From Basidiobolus ranarum (taxonomy: Eukaryota; Basidiobolomycota; Basidiobolomycetes; Basidiobolales), in assembly GCA_040143965.1 (NCBI GenBank), contig JASJQH010006920.1, positions 1 through 39,007 on the forward strand: DNA of 39,007 nucleotides. The letters run 5' to 3'. Both the position numbers and the translations under genes were made by a program. Every line of letters starts with the position of its first letter. Positions within the stretch are counted from its first letter, which is position 1. Of the stretch, positions 20,882 to 33,314 are shown piece after piece. Below the pieces are notes generated by a model. The model was not told where the DNA came from. It was given only the letters and a program-made list of their open reading frames with translations, and did no database searches.

Positions 20882-23800
20882 CTATGCTTGAGAAATTTCA
20901 CTTGAACATGGTGTTTCCACTCGACAGTCAAGATTTCTCGGAATGGTTATCCCATTTGTAGACGTTTCCAAACGATGTACCATACTGGTTTTTTCATTGA
21001 GACGACAGCATATCGAAAGTAATCTTTCAAGGACTCCGGGTGCACTCACAAGTCTACCCTCATTAATTAAAAGTTGAAGATCTTCAAGGTGAAGTGCAAT
21101 GAAATTACTGAAGTTGGAAAGCTCCTTGTCAATATCCACAAGATAGGGAATCTGAGGAGGTAGAAAGAATGACTCGGAACTTTGGTACGGAGGTAAAATT
21201 CTAGAGGGTGAAGTAATTGCTATTGGCTTCAACTTTGATTTGCAAGAGTTAGTCTACTTCAAACAAACAGTTAAATATCTTGAACTTACTGAAACGTAGT
21301 CAATGAACTCCATAAGACTAGTGGCGTTTTGCTAAGGGCACAGGTTATTGAGTATTACGTGCAATTAGGTAATAATATCAAGTGTACTATACCCGAATAA
21401 ATTCATTCATATGAATCATGTATGGCTCTTTCGAACCAAAATCAGCTAAATTGGCGAGGCATTGCAACGATTTAGCCAGTAGAGTCAATGTTCTTCTGGT
21501 TTTTGCGTCAGGGTGTTCTACATCCATACAATATAAGATAAACGCACATATAACATGTGTGAAATCTGGAGTTACTTGCCTTTTACCAGGTTAAATAATT
21601 TGGGCGATAACACCGCTGGGCAAAATAGACGTAAAAAGAGAAAGCCGCTATGATACCGTTAGTTTCTTGAGAATATAGATGGAGACAAGATTAAAGGATT
21701 GGTACCTGACACAAGTATAGCGGACCAAAGACTTGTCGAGTTCACTTGCAAATTTGTCGGTGATAATCGTTCTTAAATTCGAGAAGAAAACTCGAAGTTC
21801 GCTGGAATTTCGTTAGAAGTATGATAAAAATAGAGACTGTCCAGTTTAACTGTACTAACCAAGGGCATTTAGCTCTAGACTTTTCTATCGCTTGCCATAG
21901 CATCTTCGTGTAAGTAAGAAGAATTCTCCACTGACTGCGAATATCCTGACCTTTCTCAAGTTTCATCATATCAACCTATAGACATGGTAGGTACAGAAAG
22001 GTTATTACAATGATCAGTCATGATGTCTTCATAAACCACTCCTTCACCTCACAAACGATTTTGTTCTCGCAGATGGAACGAACAATATTTCCAATCGCTT
22101 CATCTACATACTGAAGACCAATCATCTTCATGTAGCTATCGATGGCTTTGGTGAGAATTGAGTTACCACGGAAAAGAATGTTCGAGTCATCTAGGAATGG
22201 GAATGGGAATGGTATGAGCTGGTGATACTGTTTGTGTTAAACGAAAAGAATCAAGACCTGTGGAATTAACCTCATGGTAAGCTAGATATGTCAACCACTC
22301 GATGGCGTAATTGCGACCTTCATATATTCGCATCATATTCTCAGAAAACCACTCTAAATTCTTGGAGATGCCAACAAGATCGAAAACAACTTTTGACTCT
22401 ACATCGAGTATCATCTGTATAAATGAAGAGCTTAGTAATAGGTAGATTGGCAGCATCATGGTTTTGAAATTAGCTACCTCAACGAGCTCTTCATAGTTTG
22501 CCGAAGGAAGTACCACCACTTCATCATATCGAAGCCTCAAGCGTAAATCACCAACATGTTCAGGAGGATGATGGGAAACTTTGGACTCGTGCATGATGGG
22601 ATACCATCCTTCGTAGTACTCTCCCCGCCTAATGGTGCCAAGGGGGATGGTGATTTTACCTAAACGAAGAATTACATTGAGAAACTAGATCACATGTAGA
22701 AACAACATCGGAGCTTTACCCATATATGCATCCTTGTGTAACTTGTTATGATTCATAAGGGTAACATCGACTCCACGGTTCAACACAGGTATATCACTAG
22801 TTACAGGTTGGTAAATAGACATGCGTACTCTCTTCAATGTTCATATATGTACCTGAAGTAAAAATCCTCTCGCCAATAGGGTGCATTGGTGCGGTTTTTG
22901 ACACTTGTTTTGGCACGTCGCTCTCCGTCCATCTCGACAATACAGTATGGATCACATTGGCCGATGTTTCTGGCATCAACAACACGAAGCCAAAATGTTC
23001 TATCTAAACGATAGCAAAAATGAGAGTCATCCGAAATTCCAAGAACCTCGGGCTGTGCAAATGTCTTCAAGATCGCCACCCATTCATTGCGCTCGTTGAG
23101 GTTTTCTGCCATGAAAAAATATACTCGGTGCTTCGTCCGAAGATAGAAACAGTTTTTTTTCTTCAGGGCAGACTCGTCGATCATTTGAATGTGATTTCTG
23201 TAAATATCTCGAAGCTTGATGTTTTCGATAACCGTCTTATCCTATTGTTACATACCATTAGTGTGCCACGCATATGGAATGGATACTTCAATAGCACATA
23301 CCTGTTCGTTGAATTGATACAAAATCCCATTGGATCTGACAATAAGAACAATCTTACGCCAGCTAGAGGGTAAGGACAACGGGTCCTTTCCTATAGACGA
23401 TGACTTCCAGTTCTTGAGCTCTATGTGGTTTTAGAAAAAGGGTTAACCATGGGCAATCCGTACAACAAACAATGGAATAGTATGCATGCCACGAGTCATA
23501 AGACTTCCGGATTTGACTGCCTCAGAGCCCATCTAATACAAATGGTGAATACTAAGTACCGAGAACCACTATAAGGGAATTATCTGCATGCACTCATACC
23601 TCCGATCCATTCTTCTGAGAGTTTGAAGAACCAAATGAAGTGGATCTATAAAGACTTGGGCGTCTCAGTGGCATAGACTGTCGAACATTAATGATAGGCT
23701 ACGGATACAAGGAAGGACGGATAAATTCTTACCATGCCAGAATCGGAACTTGAATCTCTAATGATTGAATCGGTTTTCTGTTGCATCCGCAGTGCATAGA

Positions 23801-25532
23801 TCCACTCCATCATATCTGCCTCTGTCTCCGCTTGGAAATAATTTGTTCTATAATAGCAAATAGGTAGATTAGTAAATTGGGGAGTCGCCTCGAAAATCAT
23901 TTCAACGCCACTACTCACAAAACAGGGGGAGTGCTTATTTCAAAAACAAATGATCTCCCTTCACACTCCGACTCTCTAATCGAAGATGAGCGTAGATCAA
24001 TGATCAATGGATATTCCTATACAGTAGATCATCAGGGAATATGCCATCATACCCTCATATATCTACTCAAACATACCTCGGAAGCTTGGATGAAAAGTCC
24101 CTCAGGTAACTGAATATGATAATAGTACCTAACCCATCCACCAGGGCAGTTAGGCTTTCTCTGTAGTAAGTATCCAGATTTCTTTTGAAATCCCAGCAGA
24201 TCCAAGTCTAGTGATGACTCTGATGTTTGAGATATAGACAGGCGCTCCTCTGATTCAACCATCCCAAGGGAATGGCGAAATCTCAACAATTCAGCCTATG
24301 CGATTTTTCTACTTAAGTTCACCATCCCAAAGAGTAAATGAAGCTACAAAAGACGCTACCTCAATAAAATCCGGGATATTCTTTGCATCGAGCTTCAGGC
24401 TTTTCAAATCCATGATGCACGAGTTCTATTGACTAAAGTTAACTCAGTCCAAAACAGAAAACCATTTTATATCTCCCTACCTCTTCGATACACTCTAGAG
24501 CACTTTTGACAAGAGGAACCGAAGTCTCGATGTTTGTTTGGGTCTTGGTTGCCCATGCAGATAAGCCCAAAAGTAGGCTACTTATCTAGAATTTAATATT
24601 AGTATATGATAACGTGAAGCCCATTGGCAATATATCACACCTACCTTTTCCATGACGAAAGTCTCCCGAATAGCTGGGATTTCATTAAGCACGGTGGCAT
24701 AATGAACTGACGAATAACAGAGCTTCTCTTTTGCCAAGTATAATGCTTTGGCAGTCTTCGAATAGAACATGTGTCAATATATTGAAAATCAAGTGATAAT
24801 GTCGAGAAATATTTACTGACTTCATCTCTTCGAAGACATTTCGAACTTGGTGTACTGGAATACTCGTTGAGTGAAGCTTCGTATTCCTCTGAGGCATTGA
24901 ATAGTCCATTTTTGGCATCCTACACACAATAAAAGCTTTAGTTACAAAAGTTACTCTTACGGCTGAAGGTATTTAAATGGGTTCATACGGCCAGCATGGT
25001 TTTCAGAGAGTTTTGAAACTTTTGGAGTGGTTCTATGCAATGTTCGCATTAGTGTTGTTCAACGTGGTGAAAATTCACCTTTCACTCTCAAGCGTTACCT
25101 ATAACTTCTGCTTCCATAGTGGTTATGAATTTCTCATCCATTAATACAAAAGAATTATTCAACTTGGAGATTGTTTCAACTAAGAATTTTTAGTAAGGTT
25201 ACTATTTTCGAAATAGCACATACAAGCCACGTACCAAAATCCACTGTTGTATTCGAAGGTATTTTAGCAGCCTCGACCATAAGCTCACTTGTAGAAGTAC
25301 TGAAAGCTACCAAATGAATAAACGAAGAGGGAGATTAGGATAACAATATGAGGCGGAAAATATTTTTATTCTTTATACCATCTATGACGCTAACGAAATC
25401 TCTAGCTTTTTCGACCCAAGAAGATATTATGGTATCGAATCCTTGAATGAATAGATGAGCTTCCTCAAGATGAGCACGATAATGGGGCGGGTCTTGAAAG
25501 GCATCTTTCAAATTAAGAGGACTCGGTATCAT
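20882..25532 (-). CDS. BAR-PH-PH-C2-RasGAP protein
   Basis: A 1063-residue Ras GTPase-activating protein from 25 exons. The largest are 23241-22853 and 21232-20882, and the smallest are 42-44 nt. Residues 1-245 form an ACAP/APPL-like BAR helical bundle (SPLNLKDAFQDPPHYRAHLEE, with KALYLAKEKLCYSSVHYA late). PH1 starts near 281 (KKSGYLLQRKPNCPGGWVRYY) and ends at MMEWIYALRM. PH2 runs from about 420 (VKSGSLMTRG) to NEWVAILKTF near 541. The C2 domain begins at TFWLRVVDARNIGQCDPYC near 565. The GAP domain starts near 700. Its arginine finger lies in ILFRGNS (about 757), and the FLFLRLFCPAVLSP motif is near 870-883. It should switch off a Ras-family GTPase at a curved or phosphoinositide-rich membrane. 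The order PH-C2-GAP is known from Bud2 and SynGAP relatives; the N-terminal BAR is the unusual part. One intron (21579-21518) is GC-AG. Confidence 0.93.
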
Positions 25533-27446
25533 GAGTTGGCTACAGTGTGAATGACTCAAGGACAGAGATATGTGACTGATAACTATTGAATGAACAAGTA
25601 AAACTAAGTAAATGCCAATTCCAGGTTTTAAGCTCGTAACTATCCAGCAATTTATTAGTTCCTACCACGAGAATCATCCAATTAAAAGCAGAATGGGACT
25701 GAGGTTCTGCTCAGGCCTCCTAATTTAATCAACCCTCCGCAAACGTGTTGGTTACTTCATATCTGTTATTGATTTGTATTCTAGTAATAAATAAATAGTT
25801 ACGATTTGTATTTTAGTAATTTACAGGCGAAAGGAAATATACGATGCTTTGATTTTCACGGATGAACTGTGATGGTGGGGATTACTCATTTTCTACATTA
25901 GGCATTTGGATTCATTGTTGGGATTGCTCCGTGTTTCAATTGCCAAATTTGAATGGACTGAAGAAAGGTGAGCAAGTGAGAGTAGCTTGCCAACCTACCA
26001 CGCCTCTTGAACAACCCCATGTAGTTGAACAGTTGTGGATAGACAAGGGTTAGGATCATTTTTGAAGGCGCCTCACTCTCTACGTCTACGCGATCAGCTT
26101 AAAGAGCAGTTATCAGTCCAGGCCCCGCTCTGGAACATCCATGGATAATAGATGCATTCCGATTTAGGAAACTACTTCAGGGTCAGCCAGTTTCTTGACT
26201 GTACCACTCCTCCTTTGATTCAGCATTCCTATAACTAGCTAGCCCAATATCCAAGGAAAATGAGGTAAAATTGAATAAGAGTCAGCAGTTGTATTCGCTA
26301 TGTGTTGAACCTTCCAATTAGCCATGTTTAACGCCTCTTCGACATCCCCTACTCAGCTGCTTTCTCCAAAGCCTTCGATCATCGACAGCTGATGCCGTAA
26401 CCCTTGTTTCAGCAGTAAGAAACTCAGTACATGGCAACTTCCGCACCTATATAGCACAGCTTGTGCTTCACTCTCGCTTTGGTAACAATATCCTTTCGTC
26501 CCTTTTTAACTCAGTAACATTTTCGATGCTAACCTGTATGGTAAAGTTATACCGATCAATACGGTGGTCCAGATGTTTAGATAATCAACGTGGTGTCATA
26601 GGGTAAAGAGCAATGTCTAAATATTGATTTTAGTGCTTGCATACATCAAAACCTGAAATTCATAAGAGTAGCGGCTTATGGAACCGGAACCGAAGCCGAA
26701 ACATACTTCATATTCCGGCTTTTGAGGATGCAGGAAAGGCTTGGCGAATTCGATTAATCGCACAATTTTTCACTTCCATATCACTTGAAGAAAATGATCG
26801 ACCGCTTGTAATTTGCAACAATGCAGCGGTAATTGGCTGCTTACTTTGATTGGTTGACTGATAGTTCATAAAACTGAACATATGCTTCCCCACAAGTCAA
26901 TTAAGTCAATTTAGGCAAACTTAAGTATATTCTAGTTAGCCAAACCCTAACCCAAACCCAATTCTTGTGAAAGCATTCAATCACATAATCTACTTAAAAT
27001 CATTTTAATAAACGAATTAACAGATCTCATATTACTCTGTGCAGCTCCTTACTCTTTTTCTCTACTTGCCTTTTCTCTTCTTCAAACCTTCAGTACTAAA
27101 TTTGTTGCCCAGTGCTAACAACTTTACTGACGCTTCTACTTCCAACTTGAATAGCAACTTCCAATGTTTGATCCTGGTTAATTTTCTTCCGCTATAATCC
27201 TTAAATCCTATTGTCAATTTTGAAGCCTCATTATACCATAATTCTTGAAGAGTACATTTCAAGTTCAATCAACGTCTCTGTATTACATAAAGAGTAAGTA
27301 AATTGGCTTTATTTTATGACTAAGGAAGAATGGCAGGTTTACTAAACTGACTTATCAATTAAGTAACCTCACAACTCTAGTCCTGTGTTTTTTTCTTCAA
27401 GAAAGCCGCACCCCAAACTACTTACTAAAAATACAACAAACTTAAC
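25533..27446. other. Long divergent spacer, RasGAP and PRL promoters
   Basis: About 1.9 kb. Two imperfect direct repeats of about 22 bp beginning GATTTGTATT lie at 25769 and 25802. Several short open frames (for example 25862-26053 and 26637-26849) show no family features. The part 26080-26600 has a slightly different composition and may be very old, decayed element sequence, but I cannot assign it. Promoters of both flanking genes should lie at the ends. Confidence 0.35.
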
Positions 27447-28168
27447 ATGGCAAGAATCACTGGTACGAACTTTGCCCATCCTCGTCTTATCAATCCCCCT
27501 ACTTTAGTAGAGTACAAAAACCTTCGGTTTGTTATTGCTGATGCTCCTTCAGACAACAATCTTCCATTGTATATGAAGGTATTTTAGTTTCTTTCTATCT
27601 TTTCCGCCCAATCTTTATTGAGCCTATCAACCTAGGAATTCGAAAAACATCATGTGAGTGATGTAGTACGGGTATGTGAGCCAACATATTCCAAGGAACT
27701 TCTTGCCAAAAAGAACATTACTGTTTACGTATGTACCGTTGTCTATTGATTAACATGGTTTAGTGTAACTTGTTTCTTAACAATTAATGATATCAAATAT
27801 TTAGGATTGGAGCTTCCCAGATGGTGATGCACCTCCCCTTTCCATCGTCAATAACTGGATGGAGTTAGTTAAAAAACGGTTTAGTAATGATGATGAATCT
27901 AATAATCATTCGATAGCAATCCATTGTGTTGCTGGACTTGGAAGGTTTGTTAGATCAAATTACAGCTTTCTACGACTCTCATTCATTTTTATTTACTGAT
28001 AGAGCACCGGTTCTTGTGGCGATTGCATTAATCGAGTATGGTATGGCACCGTTGGATAGTATATCATTTGTACGTGAGAGACGTCGGGGAGCCATTAATA
28101 ACAAACAACTTCGCTATCTTGAGACATACAAACGTCGCACCAAGAGCGACAAGTGCATCATTAGTTAA
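27447..28168 (+). CDS. PRL-type (PTP4A) prenylated protein tyrosine phosphatase
   Basis: A 176-residue phosphatase, close to the 167-173 residues of animal PRLs. Four exons: 27447-27578, 27636-27728, 27805-27944 and 28003-28168. The active-site loop [10 protein letters not shown] has the Ala after Arg that marks PRLs, where most other tyrosine phosphatases have Ser or Thr. The general-acid loop is [11 protein letters not shown], keeping the catalytic Asp. The segment [16 protein letters not shown] matches the family Cys49 region. The C terminus is a basic stretch plus the CaaX box CIIS, so farnesylation and membrane attachment are expected. Known PRLs bind CNNM magnesium transporters; that partner is not in this window. 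The active-site Arg codon is interrupted by the last intron. Confidence 0.95.
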
Positions 28169-28676
28169 ATATTGAACCATACAATACGTTGGCATCTTTA
28201 GTTCAATTTTTAGACGCAGCTTGAATTTTCTTTTTATCTTCTTTTCATTCAGTAAATGCTACTTTTTAATATCTCCAATTATTATTCATTCAGAAAGGAT
28301 ATTTCAACCACAAGAATGTCGATCTTCCCCGATCTCTGAATTTCCCCCTCCCGCAAAAATCCACATCTTATCATGACATAAATTACATTGCATATTCATG
28401 TGTTGGGTTATATACGTTTCACAGGCTGCAGCAATGGAGATCCATTGTTGCTAAAGTGTGATAGTCGCCAAAGCACTATTGCTTGGGCTGTCCTATTAAA
28501 TCATACGAGAGTAGACATTATGACATCATCTCATGTTAAACACGTTTCAATTAGGTTGTTTAGTCCGTACATGATTGTTTGTCGATAAATTGAATATCGA
28601 ATAGATTTCCCATCACCTACATCTTCACCCCTTCTATACTGTACACTCATATTTACTCAGAGAGACTGCACGTAGA
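28169..28676. other. Intergenic spacer upstream of the DUF218 gene
   Basis: A 508-bp spacer between two plus-strand genes. It contains a 66-codon frame (28388-28588) without recognisable features. The DUF218 promoter should lie here. Confidence 0.45.
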
Positions 28677-30067
28677 ATGAGTCAAAAAGGACAACATATA
28701 CGTATCAACATTCCTTTATCAGAGTATTCTAGACCTTTGAAGAGACCCACGAAACGTGTAGTCTTAGTACTTATCCTATCGACACTTTTACTTTTTACCA
28801 TTATAATTCACGTATTTTTATCCAACGAAAAAACCAACCCTACTTCTTATCAAAAAAACCTCGCTAACGGTTTGGAATCCACAAGAGATACCTATAAACT
28901 TAATAAACTCGAAGAAATCGTTATAGTGGCCGGACACGCTATTTATAAAGGAAACGAAGAAGAAAACCAACTTCACTTGGAGGATAATTGGGTCTTGGAA
29001 GAGTTTCAAAAAAATGGTCAGATCGAGGTGTTTTTGAAACATATAGAAGCAGGTGTATCCCTCGCCAAAGATAGACCAAACTCTTTATTGGTCTTTAGTG
29101 GGTAAGTAAAATCACTTAAACACTTAGTTGAAGTTTCGATAGAGGACAAATTCAAATATCCTATCACTCCATTGGAGTTGTTACTTTGAATATTGATTTT
29201 CTACAAGTACAGCATTCCTTCCTTATTAATTTTTATTCCTTCTTTTCGCTAGTGGGCAGACCAGAGATAAAGCAGGGGCCAGAAGCGAAGCTCAAAGTTA
29301 CTGGGTAAATATTTATATATGTTCTTTTAATAAAGGAACCTTAAACGCGCATCCTATGTTCATACTGCTAAAAAAGCGTTCTATATGTCTAGGTATTGGC
29401 AGAAAAGATGGGATTGTTGGATACATCAGAAATCCTTCATCGAGCTGTCACCGAGGAGCATGCTAGAGACTCATATGAAAATATATTATTTAGTTTATGT
29501 CGGTTTCATGAAGTCACCGGAAGTTACCCCAAGAATATCACGATCATTGGTTTCGAATTTAAAAGAGTCAGATTTACAGAAATTCATAGAAAAGCATTGG
29601 GAATACCGAATGAAAGGTAGGAAGATGAATTCTTCATGGTGTGTTTGGAGTTTGTTCTAATTAACCTCGGATGGCCCTCTTAGATTTCACTATATTGGAA
29701 TAGATGGTAGCTTGATGAATCTTCCTACTGTTGGCGAGGTAAATAAGTCACTGTCGATGTTCCATTTCCTATCCAATAACGTTACTAATGGAGTCATTCA
29801 GAGTCTAAATTCATTAGAACCTTTCAAAAAGGATCTCTACGGATGTCATGGTTCATTATTAGAGAAGAAGGTGTCCAGGAATCCATTCAGACAAAGGTGA
29901 GAATGTCCAGGCTAACAATAATCAACCATCTTCTGTTATTCACCCACATCTTTAGCCATGGCTATTCCTCTAGCTGTCCAGAGATGTCGCTACTGATGAA
30001 CTACTGCCCAGATGAACGCACACAAATCTTCCCTGGAATCCAGGATTTACCATGGAACCAGAATTAG
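28677..30067 (+). CDS. DUF218 (YdcF/SanA-like) membrane-anchored protein
   Basis: A 341-residue protein from five exons: 28677-29101, 29253-29304, 29393-29616, 29684-29896 and 29956-30067. A short cytosolic head precedes one transmembrane helix (VVLVLILSTLLLFTIIIHVFL, about 28-48), so the bulk is lumenal or outside. The DUF218 fold begins at IVIVAGHAIYKG. The conserved FSGGQTRDKAGARSEAQSYW is split over two introns. Later come NITIIGFEFKRVRF, FHYIGIDG, DLYGC, RNPFRQ and the ending CPEMSLLMNYC to DLPW, all typical of the fungal branch of the family. Bacterial relatives act in the cell envelope, but the biochemical activity of the fungal proteins is not established. I infer a role in the secretory pathway or cell wall only from topology. 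Confidence 0.9.
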
Positions 30068-30496
30068 TTTTAAACGTGTACAACCAGCTAAGCTAACCTC
30101 GTTCATCCTAAATTAGGCCCACCCTGCCTGATTAAAAATTACCTTCTCAGAGATGGTTCCGATTCTCAGAATGACTTTTCAATGTGATTGTAGATATATG
30201 TTATTGATTACTAAGTAAGTATAATAATAAATCAAGAGACATTTCAAAGTATAATAATAAATCAAGAGACATTTCATTGAAGGATTTATTACAAGTAAAG
30301 ACACCAGTTATGGAACATAACGTTGGTCAGGTGAGCAAATGATCATGCTGAGGTTGAGGTAAACATTAATCTATAGAAAAGGAATTCACAGTAAAGATAA
30401 TCAAAATTAAGTCCAAGCTTCGGTCAAGTTGATTATACTACATATATATACTGCGGAGATATGGGGGATAAGTGATGTACGATGGTTGTCGAGTGT
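30068..30496. other. Convergent intergenic spacer
   Basis: A 429-bp AT-rich spacer between the DUF218 and Vps17-like stops. It contains the 30-bp exact tandem duplication annotated separately and no gene. Confidence 0.5.
30217..30276. repeat. Exact tandem duplication of a 30-bp unit
   Basis: Two identical head-to-tail copies, 30217-30246 and 30247-30276, starting AAGTATAATAATAAATC. They lie in the shared 3' region of two convergent genes. The perfect identity suggests a recent slippage event. Each copy carries an AATAAA-like signal, so the duplication also doubles a possible poly(A) signal. Confidence 0.9.
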
Positions 30497-32368
30497 TCAT
30501 TTTAATCCTGAGAGGATTTCCTTCCATGAGTTTAGTTTCGCTCTTTCGGCTTTAATCGTTTGTTCTGCCAATCCTCCCAAATATTCATAGAAGTCCGAGG
30601 CTCTGGTCTTATCGTTCACTCCTAGCTCTGTACGTAGCAAGCGATCCACTTTCTGAAATTGCGTCTTCTTGTACGCTTCAAATTGTTTGGCCTTGTAGAG
30701 AATGAGCAGAAGATTAATAGGTCGTCTATTGAATCAAGAAGTTGGATTTACCTCTTCAAAATCATCTATTCCAGCTTGAACTTGATCAGATTTGGTGGTT
30801 CCGGAGGCTTTCAAGACGATCAGTGCTTGTCGTTTCTTTTCCAAAGTTTCCACCGATTTCTCGTACTCCTTCTCAACACTGAGACGATTTTGAAGCAAAG
30901 TCTGATGGAAGAGAGTGATATTAGCGATTAGATCATTGAAGGCAATGCCAAGTGGCTAACTACCTCAATGTATTGGGTTCCTTTGTGATACTGAGTAAAT
31001 AGATAGCTAAGGTGACCTGCTTCGTAGTCATTCTAAATATTCTTTTGGATCAGTCTTTGTATTTAAGATGCAATACTGGAATTGTTGGCTGACCTGAGTT
31101 TGGGTGATTGTTGAACTTATCTCCACGGTTTTAATGAGATCGCAAAGGTATCTAAATTAAAATTAGCCACTAATCCTTGATTGATGTTACGATTAGCTTA
31201 CCGCGAAAGGAGAACGTCTTTTTCCTTCTCTGACCAGTTCGAGAGTTGTCGACTGAGTTCGTGTTCTGAATCCACCATTACTAAATATTAAGAAAATTGA
31301 GAAAAGGAATTCTCGTAAATATCATATGAACCTCTTTCTAGGCTATACCTTTCCTCGCCGATTGCATCTTGTTTACTACCTTATTACAAGGAACTATAGC
31401 TTTCTCAAAGCTAACTAAACTCTCATACGCCGCATCTAAAGGATCTGGTTCACCGTGAAGAGCTTTTGCCTTATAACGGGTGGTTTTAAGAGTACCCGTT
31501 TTGATTCTTGGTGTATACTAAATTGAAAAGACAAGCAAATTACTACCGAATACATATATACGACTTTCACCAAAGAAATCATACTAACCGCAAAATTACT
31601 TTCTACAAAAGATTGTAATTCATCATCTCTTCGGAGTATAGGATGTGCAGATAAACGGGATAAATAAAGTTGAAAGCCATTTTTTATCAATGCTACCGCC
31701 AATTCTTCACTAGCAAACTCCGTTTCTTTTACTGGAAGTAATGGAACTATACACTCTGGATATGCGTTAATCAGGTATTTGTGGAGTTTTTCAAATTCGG
31801 AGTAGCTTCTCTCTACATTGCTGAACTTGGAATTAACATAATTGGGAATATTGGTCTTTTAAAGAAGAAAAAGTATGAGTTTTTTGAACACCCAAGTGAT
31901 AAAGTGTATGTAAAAATCTATAGTTATATGACTGACCTTAACGTCAAACCGGAGTTTGTACTCTTTTTTCACATGCTCTAAAGATATTAAATGAAAGCTC
32001 AGGAAATGTCCAGATACTTTTGGATAAAAGATTTTGACCTCTTCATTAGAGCTGTTTATATCATCTGGAGTATAATCTAGAAACGTATCCTTTGTGGCAG
32101 GAGTAGCTGGGGTAACTAGCTCTGAAAGTTTAGACTTCGTGGAAGCTGAGGGAGAAGGAGCGGGAGTGGGGTAAGCATCTGGAGAAGAATGAAGATGTCC
32201 AGAAGATAAAAAATTAGGTAGCAAATAAGAGTAATCTCCCGACGTCTGATGTTTCGAACTTTTTGAGTCTCCAGTAGGCGCCTTTAGTTCGATGATCCGG
32301 GTAAGATTACCGTCATTCGAAGCACAAAGTGAGCTAGAGACAAAAGGAGAATTGGCAACAGGTATCAT
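30497..32368 (-). CDS. VPS17: PX-BAR sorting nexin, Vps17-like retromer subunit
   Basis: A 472-residue protein from eight exons: 32368-31937, 31855-31589, 31517-31349, 31280-31202, 31151-31094, 31032-30964, 30901-30752 and 30691-30497. The first 105 residues are Ser/Pro-rich and disordered. The PX domain (about 115-235) has LRFDVKTNIP, RSYSEFEKLHKYL and AYPECIVPLLP. The PECxxPxLP form fits Vps17 better than Vps5. The rest is a coiled-coil BAR domain ending GLAEQTIKAERAKL. Vps5 and Vps17 form the membrane-bending half of retromer that returns cargo from endosomes to the Golgi. The protein lacks the long N-terminal extension typical of Vps5. A related SNX5/6-type assignment is possible. Confidence 0.85.
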
Positions 32369-33314
32369 ACGTTAGAGAATAAACGGAGAAAATATTTCTA
32401 CGATAAAGCTAAGCTAAATAAGAAAGCGTACTATCACGGAAAGAGTAGAAACTTTACCCATTCAACCAACCATTATTCCTTTGAGATTCCTAGCCAAACT
32501 CGATACGGCCATTGGATTCTAGAGTGCAATGGGATTTTTCGATTTCCGAAAATCACGTAGATTGATCACCAATCATATAGTCAAAGAATAGACAGACAGT
32601 CCTTGAGTTTTGAGTGGATAAACTGATTTGTATCAACAACGAACTCGAATCCTTCAAATCCGGTTTAACTGCTCTCGCAAGTTAATCTTGATCGTCGAAA
32701 TTTGTTGGTTTTTGACGATCCAGGGGTGAAATGTTGGGAGTATGCAAAATAAATCATCTCAATCAGGGAAGGAAAATCAATTCTTATGGGATTTTTTTGG
32801 TTTAAAGTTATTTATGGAGAACTTGCTTTTATTCAATACATGTGATACCTGAGTAAATGCATGCATTTACTGTTGTAGTTATAGCTCATATGCATTTTAT
32901 ATAACCTGGATCTGAACAGATTTGAAGCACGATATGAATGCAATCAATGATAAATACAGAGACAGAAGAGATCGCTGACTGGAGTTAATCAAATATCCCG
33001 CGTAACGTTGTTAATTGCACTGAGCTTGAAAAATCTGAAAGTATATCATTGAATTCCATCTGATGGGTGTAGGCATGCATGATCAACTAATCAAGTGTGT
33101 AAACTGCCTATTTCTAGTCTATACTTTTCATTCAGTTGTCACGGAACCAAGTAAACAAAGAAAATGCGAAATCGCTAAGAAAGAAACAACCTGAGAACAC
33201 AGATTCTGAGAAGAATATATATAAATCGAAGAAACTAACAGTGTTTTCTCGATTCTTCCAATTCCTTATTCACATATAATCTTTGTAGTGGTATAGCTTC
33301 CTAAAAATATATAA
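32369..33314. other. Gene-free AT-rich region
   Basis: About 950 bp between the Vps17-like start and the next tRNA. It should contain the Vps17-like promoter. No repeat, gene or structured RNA is evident. Confidence 0.45.

Noticed and set aside
25769-25823. Imperfect direct repeats as target-site duplications of an element
   Set aside because: They are only 33 bp apart with no element between them. Simple AT-rich slippage explains them.
26330-26430. Weak likeness to a non-LTR reverse transcriptase segment (AFSKAFDH)
   Set aside because: Only a few residues match and nothing supports it on either side.
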